From Rhinopomastus cyanomelas (Eukaryota; Chordata; Aves; Bucerotiformes; Rhinopomastidae), in NCBI GenBank assembly GCA_013400115.1, contig VXBP01004020.1, positions 165,097 through 229,096 of the forward strand: 64,000 nt of DNA. Reading direction: 5' to 3'. Positions 28,001-40,000 of this stretch are shown here, one piece after another. The position numbers were made by a program, and so were the translations under genes. Under the pieces are notes generated by a model. The model was not told where the DNA came from. It ran no database searches and saw nothing but the letters and a program-made list of their open reading frames with translations. The first letter of the stretch is position 1; each line of letters starts with the position of its first letter.

Positions 28001-31000
28001 TGGGACCCGGTGTTGAGGCGGCGACTGGTGTGGAGGGGCAGAGATGGGGGCTGTAGTGTTGGCCTGGAACTGGCAGGCCCAGGGTAGCAGGGTGACCTCC
28101 CCAACAGGGAGCAGCCCCTGTGCGAGCCCGGCGGCCTCATTGAGATTCTGGGCACAGGCTTTGCCTCTGCAGCTGTACAGTGGAGGCGGCGGGCGAGAAG
28201 GCGTCCAGAGAGGGGCCCAAAAAAAAAAAATTCATCAAAGAGCCAGCCCCTTTCGCTGAGCCTCTGAATAGGCAGACAAACTAGAGGTCCTCCTCTCTCT
28301 GCCAGTGTGGTGGGAAAGGCATTAACATAACCTTCCCCCCCCCCTTTCTTTTTCCTTTCCCCAAGCTACTGAAAACCTGGCACTGTGTTTAAATATCTTG
28401 TTTTGACAGTTTGTTGAGGGAAGGGAAGAGTGCTGCGGCAGCCCGGTGGGTGTCTGTGCAGCTGTTTTAAAAAACAAACAAACATATTTGAAGGCAGAGT
28501 TTTCTTTCAGGTCACCCTGGACTTCATTGTTTGGGGTCAAGTCTAGAATTAGCTCGCTGGGTTTGGAAAAAGCTTGCTTCCGAGTGCTTTAGAAATGCAA
28601 AGGCGAGTTGTCAAGCCCTGCTTTCGTTTTCCGAATCTGTTTTGATTTCAGCTGGTTTCTAAGCCAGCGGACACTTACCCTATTTACTCAAGCAGCAGAA
28701 ACTCGCTGCGAATCTCCGTACTCCTCTTCAGCACGCTCGAAATGGCAGCTCCTGAAAGCTTCACGGCTACGAGGAAGCTGGCATCTGTTTCATCGAAACC
28801 GTATTAGGCTGACAGGATGCGGAACACTTCTTGTGGCCATTGAAGGCTTAGCAATGAGTCATTCTGCCTTTGACCGGTGGCACATTAGCACTGCGACTGG
28901 CATAACTTCGGTGTTTCCCTCGGACTGTTCAGGGCTGCACAATCAGGGAACGCAGGACGTATTTGGAGAGTGTGGGAACACAGGGAAGGCTTGCATAACT
29001 CACAGGCTGTAATAGTTTGAGTAGTAGCCTTAATTGTAATTAACATTGCTACTTCTGATGCTCAGAACGGAAGGTTTAATGCATTATTTATCTGTAGATT
29101 TCTGGTGGTCACTTGAGTGTGTTTCATGTGACTGAGACCTTGCTATCAGCTGTGGCTCCTAGGCTTGTTCTAGTTCATTTGGGGCATAAGACAGTTAATA
29201 GTTGCTCCAGCACTTTTGTAAATATCAGTAGTATTGCTGAGTGCTGACTTGGTTAACCTATGGATATTTTTTTTTAAACCATTGGTATGTATGAGTTCAT
29301 TACACAAAAAAAAAAAAAGCAGAGGCTTCTTAAATATAGTCTGTTCTGAATTAAAGGGTGTGGTGTTGGCTTTGAATGGGCTTGATGCAGCAACAAGCAT
29401 GCAGCAGTTGGTAAATAAAGATGGATTTTCTTTTGTTCTGCTGGTGCTTGCTGCTCATTATTCTCCACTTACCCCGTGAGCTTCCCAGGGAGTGGCAGCT
29501 GTTTCTGATGTTAGACACTCTATCAGTGGTAGACAGCTCCAGATTCGGTGAGATACTGTTGTGGGGAGGAGAGGAAAATAACCTAACCCTGCATTATTGT
29601 AAATCCTCGGTGGAATTAACTTCTCATGAACCAGGAGAGTTTTGTGTTTAACTTTTTTTTTTTTTAATATACAGGTGTAAGTGTGCTTTGCAGTTTGTGT
29701 TACTGTGCAAAAGCTTTTCTGGCAAGAGATGGATTTACATTCTAAATGTGTGTTAAGTATTTTAATGTGCAGTGTGTGGGGGCAGGCACAAGGCAATAAA
29801 GGGAAATCAGTCTGTAACAGCCTTGGTGTGTATTTCCAGATATATACAGTTTGGGGAATCTTTGCAATTTGGAAATTGCTTGGAGTAAACAGAATGGTAC
29901 ATAAAGATTTTAAATAATAAAGCTAGCTAGCTACAGAGAAGTCTCTTTCGTTCCAGGATTTTATATGTAGGATTTATAACCCATGCTTTTGCTTTCCTGT
30001 CTCTGCAGTGTTAGCATTCTGTTACTGAAAACAAAGAAGGCTCTGCCAGGGCATTACACAAGCAATGAATCACAGAGGAAAAAATGTTTTGCTTTGTAAA
30101 TTGTTCACTTTTCCATGGTGGATCGTTGGGGTATTTTTGATTTATTTTTTTTAATGTAGTCTGATAGAATTTGCCACACATGCTTGCTTTTACTGTACTT
30201 GGTAAGATTCCTCTAGTATGACTACATAACTACTGGCTTTAGTTGACTTCAAGTAACTTCGTAAAAACAAAACCGCAACAGGAACAAAAAAACACAGGGC
30301 AAACATTGAAGTAGCTCTGTAGGCTTTTCAGGCATGACAGCTTACCCAGTATATCAGAAGAACAAAAAGGTGTTCGTGTTTTTTGGTCAGCTTTGTTGAG
30401 TAGTCCCACATAATTGTTTTTTGTCTGTATTGACAAACTCCTTTTCTGCCTAAACCACTCAGGTTTGCTGTTGTGGTCCATGTAGCCCTTCTTACAAAAT
30501 CTAAACTTGTTTTTTAACAATAAGCACTTGGCAAAAAAATAATTATTGATGACTTTGTTGGTCAATCTATCTAATAATACTTCCAGATTATGGGATTTGA
30601 AAGGCAAATGCCAGGCAATGTCTTGGCACTTTACTGCAAGTTGCAGAAGTTACAGCCTCCATGTGTTTCATAATACAATTTATACCACAGATGCTGCAGT
30701 GTACCTCATACTGTCTTTGTGGGAGCATTAATCAATAATACATGTGCTCACCATATTATTGGATCCACTAAGCTCCAGATACATGAGAAGTTTAAAATCT
30801 TGTTACTTATTTGCAATTCAAAAGGTGGATGGGAAACCAGAATCAGCTAAAGCAACAGAGAAGTAAAAGTCCAAGAAGGGTGGTCCTTGCAAAATGCCTG
30901 TCAGCAGTGAAATCTGTGATTTTTCACACAGAAAGAGTGAAGATAGTGTGAGTGTGAAGGGGGATGCTATATGTGTATGGAATACACCATTTTAAAGACA

Positions 31001-34000
31001 GTGATTAATCCTGTTAGATGATGTGTTTCTAACAGAGAAATAGATTGGTGCAATAAAACCATAAGAAAGATGAGAGCCAAGTATTAGCATCTAATGTAAG
31101 AAGGAGAGTCTTTTGTGGCAGTACTGTGTAATTTTGTGTGCAGGTTTGCATACTTCACTGAAATTAGCCAGATAATAATTTCAGAATCTGCAAAAAATAA
31201 ATGTCTTCTCTGTAAATATCAATGGGGAAGATGTAGGATGGATTAGGAAGTAAGGGAAATGGAAACTCTCTCATGACCCTCTTAAGATTTTATTTTTTGT
31301 TCTATGTAGTCTGTATGTAGTCCTCCGTGCAGGTATGATAAAGTGTACATTGTGGTTACTCTGTCTCCTGGGTTTGCTTTATGCAGGAGAAGAAAATACC
31401 CATGGGTCAGGTATATAAAAATGCGTTCCAAAATCACTGTAGTTCAAGCAGCTGCCTCCCTGACCTGCTTACCTGGCAAACCTCTCATCACGAACTGAGC
31501 TGAGTACCATGGGTTTTCTTATCCCTATAGTCACATCTGTGGTGTAATAGTAATGAGATTGGAGTAATCTCATTGATCTGGGAAGACTTGCACTGATAAT
31601 TTAAATGTGAAAGGCTTTATAATTTCCTACTGATCCCAGAAAGTTTTCAGCTTTTAATTAAGGTCAGAATTAAAAAGATGATTACACCAAAACCTACGTT
31701 TACTGCTTTGCTTGTAAGTGTTAAGCTGTGACAGCTACAGGTGAGGTCTTCTGGAATTCTTAAAGCAACGATGACATTCTTATAAATCCCTCATAGGTTA
31801 GTATAACCCTTGCAGGCACAACAGATATCTCTAACAGGACCACTCAGAAGGTTTGTGCTCATTCCCTTCCCTCTTTTCTTTCTTGTCCCTTGCCCTGTTT
31901 AATCAGTGCAAAATTGAAGCTATCTGTAGATATGGACACTGTTGGAAGAGTAGCTATGTGTGGCACTCTCCATTGGTTCAGTAATTCTTAGTTTTTTGCT
32001 TTATATTAGAAAATGAGAAGCCTAATAAGGCCTAAACAGATGAAAGAAGTAGCTAGGAGTGTGCACACCCATGGTTTGTGGTGTGGGCATTTGGGTTGCC
32101 AGTGCTTTGGCATGCAGGAGAGTGAGTCTGAGCAGAGAATGAGACAGCTGGTTCCTGAAGAACACTGGAACAGCACCATAGAATGAGGGGAGGTCTGTGG
32201 GGAGAGGAAGGAAGCTACATGGGAGTTTCTGTGGCAGGGTTCACATTGCTGGAGAGACATCACTGGCTGAAGAGAGCTAAGCGTCAGGAAGAGATGATGT
32301 GAGTGGAGCTTGGGAGAACAGGAAAGCAGCAGAAAGTTGCCAGGGCCAGTAAATTGGAACCTTTTCTTCTTTCTGCTCTCTGGTTGTTTGAAGAACTCAC
32401 CAGCAGATGAAACTCTGGGCACTGAGCACCAGCCGCTGCAGGGGCAGCATCACAAGGTGTACAGACGTGCACCTGCTGCAGCACACCTCATCTGCTCCCT
32501 CATCCTCTTAATGATGTTGAACAAACAAGGGGCACACCATACTGAGGGGAGGAGAGTATAGTATAGCTGCTGCCCAGCTGTGGGTGTCTTGTAGTGACCA
32601 CGTCTTTTTCAGTTTTCCTTTTTTTTTTTTTTAAAATCAATTTGTTTTAGTGTGGAGTCAGAAAATTGTGACTGGTACCCTGATTGGAATAGCACCTTGA
32701 TTGAGATTCAGTTGAATTGAAACATAACTGCAGGACCTGGAGGGCCCACTCAGTGTTCTAGAGAGACTGTTGAGAGGATGACTACATGGGTGATGAGCAA
32801 CGGGGAAACTGAGGCGCAATGACAAAGTCACCTGAAGATTCACAGTTGCAACCCTGTCCTCTTTCCCTGAAGCCAAATGCAGTAAATAACTGTGGTTTTG
32901 ATCAACTCTTTTATTTTTATTCTACTGCTGGATACTTTGAACACGGTTGTAACAGAGTTACGCAATTGTCACCTCTACAGGTTACTCATGAGCAGTAGCA
33001 TGGTGTGAGCAAGGGATGTTTTCTCTGACAAAGAAAGGTGAAATATCTTTCAGAATAGATGTTTGTTTTCTTCTTCTTGGTGACTATACATCATCCAGTG
33101 TTTTTCCCTTTGTATTGTGATATATCATCTTGTGTTTCATGCTTGAGATATTGTGAGAGGAGTGAGTGATGTTATGTAACTACAGCAGAGAATTATGTTC
33201 TAAAAGTGACTGTTGGTTTGATAAAGCAGTTGACTAATTAGTAAATTACCCATTGTTGTTTAAAATACTTGCACTGCAAAATGTAAATGAAAAAAATTTC
33301 TCCACTTGTCAGTATGAAAAATGACAATAGCAAAAATAATACATAGGACATCTGCTCCTATTTTTTTTAAAATTCAAAATGCTTTTAAGGCAGATGTTGC
33401 AGAATTTGAATAGAAATCAGAGGAGATGGAAGAACAAAACATAGCTGTTTACCTTTTATGAAGTCATATTTTTATGGTTATCACCACTGGCAATATCTGA
33501 CTCAGGGCCTGCATTTTTCCATGCTTTGTACTGGAATGAACTGAGTGTTCTTAAACCTACCACTTTGTCAGGATGGCATATTAAACATAAATGTATAAAC
33601 CTACTGACATGAAAAAAACCTCACTAACATATCATAAAGCATAAACATATCAATATTAAAAACCAAATTGTAGCTAACCAGTATTTTGGGGTGTTTTCTG
33701 ATGGTCTCTCCCTTTTATACATCCTTTCTTTCCAGGAGAATATATAAAGACATGGAGGCCACGGTATTTTCTTTTAAAGAACGATGGCACATTCATTGGC
33801 TACAAGGAACGACCACAGGATGTTGACCAGCGGGAATCACCTTTAAATAATTTTTCAGTAGCTCGTAAGTTTTTCTACCTGCTCCTTCATCTCGTTTGGG
33901 AGGGTGATGTTGTCTTGCAGGTATGGTGCTCTTAAGCTGCATCAGTAACATGGAAATCTGCGTGTAAACATGAGATTATAAACCCCCAGTGTTTCTCAGG

Positions 34001-37000
34001 AATTACTGTGATACACAGGTTTGATGCTCTGCTTTGTTTTGCAGTTTTCTACTACTTTACTGTTTCTGGCTATAGAATAAAACAGGTTTATTTGTTAATA
34101 TTTTGTATGTCTGGTATTCAGCAAGTTGCTTTAAAATGAACATTAACCCAGGCATGTGTCTTGGTGCTTGGCAAGTAGAAGCAGCCAAAGTGTTTCAGCC
34201 TCTGTTCTGCCACCGTATCTCAATTGAAGTTGCAGTCACACAGGTCAAAGTTGATTGTTAGCATAAAATAATGCAATGTTTTAATTAAACACAATTGAGT
34301 TTTCCTAATTCTGAACACAAACTAATATTACTTGTATCAGAGCCAACAAATGAATTTAGAAATAACGTACGTAATTATATATCATAACCTCTGCATTCTG
34401 GCCTATGCAAACATTTCTGACTTTGCTCAGGTGCTGCAGCACAGGATGTGATAGAAGGCTCTGAAGATAGTTTTCTTTTCTTGCTCATGTTTTTAACTTT
34501 TGCCTGTATACTTCCAGCTTTTATTTTATTGTGTTCTTAATCTTTCCTGTCTCATGATCTGCCTGTCTCATTCCACCACTTAAAAATAGATCATTTTGGC
34601 ACTGTTGTTAACAAGGATCTGTTCTGTGTTCCTGGTGACTGGTGGAAGTGAGGCTTTGTAGAGAGAAGAGTAGGAACTTTCCTTCTTCATTACAGAGTAG
34701 CTTTAAATATACAGAGTTCATCTTTGTAGTTGAGCTTTAAGCAGAAAGATTCCTTTTGGAACACACTGAGCCAGGGAGAGGGCTGGATGACTGGATTTAA
34801 TGCAGGTGTTACCTTTTTGCCTCTGGTAGCAACATACACCTGTCCTGACTGGTGGTGAGAATAAATAATGGACGTGCTGTTTCCTGATGATGCCTCTCTG
34901 CAGAATGGCAAGAGTGCTTTGAGGATTTTTGTCTCGTTTTAGACAGAGAATTGTCATGGTCTTTTCATTTCAGTAATGACATGGTACTTTCCTCTTTAGA
35001 CTTGTATCTCCTTATGGATCAAGAAGGTAAAGAAAAGCAGCAGAAAGCCACTAATTAATAAATTAATTCAGTGCCTGGTGTGTAGCCAGGAGCTTTTAAC
35101 AAGTGCACTTTTTGCAGGACAGTTCCATCCTGGTACTGGTAACTGCATTACTTATGATAGTTGCTTACTGTAGATCAGCACTAAGAAGTGCAAAAAGGTG
35201 TCTGTGACTTCTCTTTGTCCAACTTGTATTCAAAACTTAAATAATTTTTCACAACAGGAATATGATGCATACGGGGATTTTTTGGGAGATCGAACCTATC
35301 ACTCCTGGCATTTACAGATAAACGTGCTTGTCACTGTTTGTTACTGTATTGTTAAATAAGTTGCAGTACTTGCCTATAGACCCTGTATAAATTACAGACC
35401 CCATAAAGAAGGATTGTGGGAAGGGAAGGTGGTAGGTGGAAGGACATTCCTTGTAGTGGCTCCTGCCTGGTGAATCAGTGGCAAGTCAGGAAGGCCTTGG
35501 AGATTAGGGAAGGGCCTCTTAGTTATAGTCATTATTGTGGTTTTGGGCTCACAACAGCAGCTGTTGCCCCACCAGGATTTAATTTCTCATGTAGGCACTG
35601 GCAGGCAGTGCTGCCAGCACCTGATGTGCGGTTCCCTTCTGGGTACCCTATGTGCTTGTGTATCATTTGGATTGTTTTGCACCACAAGTTTTTTCTCTTT
35701 GAACTTGCTTGCTTGCTACTTTCATTTGGGTTAATGTGATGAGTTACTGTAAGGGAACTCAAGCTGCCTCTGGAGGAAGACTCAGGCCAGAATGCAGTCT
35801 GCAAAAATCTCCTACTCCTGAAAGGCAGGGAAATTTAGTTTAAATGTTTTCTGAAAGTTCATTCTTGTTTTCAAGAGACTATGGTAACTTTTTTTAATTA
35901 ATGAACGAAATATTTCGGTGAGTGTGTGTGTGTGTGTGTTAATGAGATGGCAGGCTTTCACTGTCAGTCTGTTCTTTGGAAGTGGTCCCATACTACTGAT
36001 TAAAATATTCACCCTCTTCTGCTGTAAAATACTGGCTTTTTATTTTTGCAAGTAAAAGATTTTTTTCGAGACTATGGCATTCTTTTCACTTTTGTAAGTA
36101 AATTTAACACTATTTGTAGTGTTAAATTCTTATTAAATTATTTTGTTAACTCATGAGAGGTGGGAAGTACTCAGTTGTGGATCAAACAGTGAAAGAAGAT
36201 AACATCTAATGATGATTTGTCTTTTCCCTTAGTGGGTATGAAAAAAGAATTAGCAATTAAGTGGGCTTTGCGTATGCTTAACAGTCTCTCTTTTCTCCTA
36301 CTCTAGCCTTTTCCTTTCAGTCTATAAGGGTTTTGATCATATATCTTTAAAAACTTGATTTTCGGGCCCCCCAGGGGTAGAAAGAGGCTCTCTTTTTTAA
36401 TGCACCTTTTTCTCCCCAGAACTTACCACCTAAAATAGGCATATATTTGTTTTTGTAATTTAACAATATGTTTATGGAGTTTGTTTTCCCTGAAAGTTAA
36501 CTATTAATGGTTTATTTAAAAAACCCCCACAAATAAACCACCCTCAAACCCCCCAAATATCCACAAACACCCCAAAACGCAAGTCAAAACTTCTGAAGGA
36601 TGGTGCCTGATTATTTAACTTCTTTTTTTGAATCATATTTGTGTTCTTGCTCTGTACTTCACCAGTAGTAAAGCAGAAGGAAATAAAGATACTGTTGTAA
36701 AGAGTTGTGCTCCAGAGATCCTGCAGATAATAACCAGTGGAGCCTGTGTTGTAAATCTGTGAGATAAGTAGCCTTCATACCAATTGTAATCGTGGATTAG
36801 CATGTATGTCTGCCTATTAGGTTATAAGCCTTTAAAACCATATAGCTGAGAAGAGCAGTGTATTGTGAAAAGCCACATGGAAAAAGAGGCCATTCCTGTT
36901 AGAAAGAAGGGATTATTCTTCTGACTGTCGGAAAAGAGAGTGGACCGGGATGGGTTTGTTGTACAGCGGAAAACATAATCGCTCAGCATCGCGAGTGCTC

Positions 37001-40000
37001 CTTTTGGAGCAGGACTGCATGCCTGCAGTCAAGCATATGTCAGAGGGCGTGGGATGGAATTTTTGTCTGCTGTTACCTATTACTAGTGACCACCTTAGCC
37101 AAGATCTGTAACTAAAAGCTCTTGGCTCCTCCTCATATTTGCAATGCTGAGTTGTTCCAGGGTGAGTCTATGTGGTGGTGCTAGCAGATAAGGAGGGCTT
37201 CAACATCATACTCTTGTTTGCCTTTCCAAAGTTTTATTTATTCGTGTTCTTCTTTCCTCATTTACCTTTTTCTGTCTGTCCATCTGTCTGCCTGTCTCTA
37301 GGAAGGATTCTTTCTTGACATTATTGTTTTAAGTATGATGTCATGATACAGGGAGCAGAGTTTGACACTTTCATCGCAAGTAATCTGCCTTTTAGCTTAA
37401 GTGCTGGAGAAGCAAATATTGTGACATTTCAGAATGTCACTGGGATAATACTAAGTGTCTTTCAAATAGAAAATGGCAATTTACATTTGAATGCCTTGGT
37501 GTCTATTCCTGTTGGGAACAATTTCTCTGTCCTACTTACTTTAAAAGACCAAAGACAGGAAAGAATCAAGAGGTTCTTTAGAGAAATTTAAATAATTTTT
37601 AACAGGCTGCTGTTTATAGTACATGCCTTCTTACAAATGGGAAATGCTTATGTTAGCCTGTTTTATAAGAAAAACTGTCTTCCATATGGTTAAGTGACCC
37701 TGAGCCTATATTTCAAATGTGAATGCTGTTGTAGCAGAATCCTGAAACATGCTGTGCGTCAGACCTAGTGTTACCTGTGCTTTGCTGTAGTCATGCCTGT
37801 TGCAGTATGTGATGATAAAAGACATGTTTGATGTTTCGCTAGCTTGCTCCTACAGCAAAGAGCATGTAGTTGATTTTAAAAGTAAGAAAAATCGAACTGT
37901 TTTGTCATTTCATTGATAAAATCTTTGTGAGTGTTATATGTGGGGAGCACTAAATGGTCACTTCAAACTTGCTAAAACCTACGTAGTACAGCACTTTGGT
38001 AAAGCAATTTAAAATAAAGCCTTCTGTGTTTCTTGATGTGTGCTGTTATGATTGAGCGGGGTAATTAGAAGGCATATTGTTCACTAAACAAAACACTTCT
38101 ATGTGACATACTTGAATTATAGTGGTTATTAACTGACAAATCTCTATTATTCATCTTGTTGTATGCCTTAAAGATTGCTGAATCAGCAAGCTTAACAGAT
38201 ATCAATGGACAGTGCTGATTTAGGAAAAAAGTGGTGATGTTTAATGAGTTCCCTTCTATGACAGAAAATGCCTTGCGTGGTTTATTATGCCGAAATTAAA
38301 TAGTTAAAGTTTAGAGTTTGTGGCTAGTTTAAACTTCTGTGCTGCTACTTCAGAATACTTGATCTGAGGCATTGAAATATGAACGTAGTCTGTTTCGAGA
38401 AACTAAGTAAAACCTCTCAGTTTATTTCTTCATCATGTTGCATTTTTGGGTAAGTATAGAACACCTCTGGATTAGCATGAGGTTAGGAATAGCCTTAAGA
38501 TTCAGATTTTCAGCTAAACTCAGTATGTGTTAGAGCTGCACTGTGCAGGCTCGGAGATGACAACCCCAGCCTTAGGCTAATAACACTAAGCAGACAAATA
38601 TGTGAGACAAAGCAAACAGATAACAAAAAGAACAGCAGCTAAGCTAAGGTGGGTGATGCAGGAGCAGGAATGAGATGATTTCAGCTGAATTTATCACAAT
38701 GGGTTTACTGGGATGCACCAGCCCAGCAGTTGCATTTGGCTTTCATCGCTGTTCTGTGAAAGAGGATGGAGGTAGCTGGAAGCCTGAATCCGATGTTCCG
38801 CAGGCACATCTGCATCGCAACGTGGAAGTTCTTTAATCTTGGCGAATTAAAGACTGCGGTTTATCGCACTAAAACCTTTCCATGACTCGTTAATAAACTT
38901 TCTCTTGTCTAATTGTGATGCTTTAGTAGACTGCAGTATACCCTCTACATGCTATTAAAGAAAAATCAGGTTTTCTTGTCATGAAAAAAGCAAAGTTACC
39001 CATTGAAAAGCTTATAATTCCAACAGCAAATGAGGCATGAAATATATTGCCAAAAATACAGCGCCCAAAACCACTGGCAGTAAATATTTTATCTTGGTGC
39101 TAATTAAGAGCTTGAATTTAAGATTGAGCACTCTAAATTTTCACAATAAAAAACTTGACCTAATGATATCACTGTAGCCCTAGTAATGGGCGCTGTTATT
39201 CCAGCCAGATTCTGCCCTCTACTTGCATGTTGCTAATGGTGAAGGATGTTCATAGTGCTGGCAGTAAGCAGAAAATCCTTCATGTTTTTCTAGTGCCTTT
39301 TTATTTGCTTGAAAGTTGATTTAGAACCTGAAGACTGAATAATAGTGAGCTTGTGGTCTCATTAACTGCAAGGAAAAGGGTCTAATGTGAGAAAAAAACA
39401 CCCCAATTTTCTTTCCTTTGGGGTTTTGGTTTTGGTTTTTTCCCCTTGCTTTACTCAGTTTTTAAATTTTAAAGTTCTCCTTATCAGGAGCTGTCTAATT
39501 AGTATTAGATGTTCTGTTAATATAAATCTGAAAAATGTGATGGTTTGGCTTCACTTATTTCATTGATTTTTCTTTTGCTTTCTAGATCCACTCTTTTAGT
39601 ATAGCTTGCATACCCTAAATCAGGGGCATTTTCAGGCCCAAATTTGAAGGAGAAACACTCATAGCATCCTATGAAGCTTAAAATAGTAGGTGTGATTTTA
39701 AAAAAAAAAACAAAACCCTTGGTTCTCAAGAGAGCAAGTTTATGAAGGAAGTGGTGAGTTTGCATATAGCTGTACTGATGTTGCCTTCTGAGACTGAGCT
39801 GAAATGCAGGCAGTGATGAAAGCTGTGCTGCATGTCCATACAGTATCTGACTTTGCAGCACATGGCATAAAGACATACTGAGTAGGGTCTTCTCTGGAGG
39901 TGTCCCTGCAGTTTGATGTTCCCTCTAGTGTTTGAGGACTGGAAATGCTGAGTCTGATCTTCATCGAGTCACTGTTAAATGACCAAACATGCTCTCTGCC

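Larger units (their letters stand above)
553..33735 (+). other. AKT1: AKT1 intron 1 (33.2 kb)
   Basis: Bounded by gtaagt at 553 and ccag at 33732-33735. More than half of the window is this one intron. I find no second protein-coding gene or RNA gene in it. It contains CR1 fragments (6374, 7990, 15196, 17310, 19850), MIR-like relics (17055, 32799), the N gap (12798), an (AT)14 run (13069), a 50-bp tandem repeat (20871), a candidate 60-nt cassette exon (8809) and a CpG-rich zone (27850-29000). The remaining stretches (about 890-6370, 8870-12790, 13100-15190, 20960-27840 and 29000-32790) are unique-looking AT-leaning DNA with short chance ORFs and nothing I can name. Large first introns commonly hold enhancers; that is inference here. 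Confidence 0.95.

Noticed and set aside
27694..28155. 153-codon minus-strand open reading frame
   Set aside because: Falls in the GC-rich patch where stops are rare; composition (poly-S, P-rich) reflects base content.
32006..32422. 138-codon minus-strand open reading frame
   Set aside because: No recognisable protein; region is intronic and ORF length is not exceptional in a window this size.
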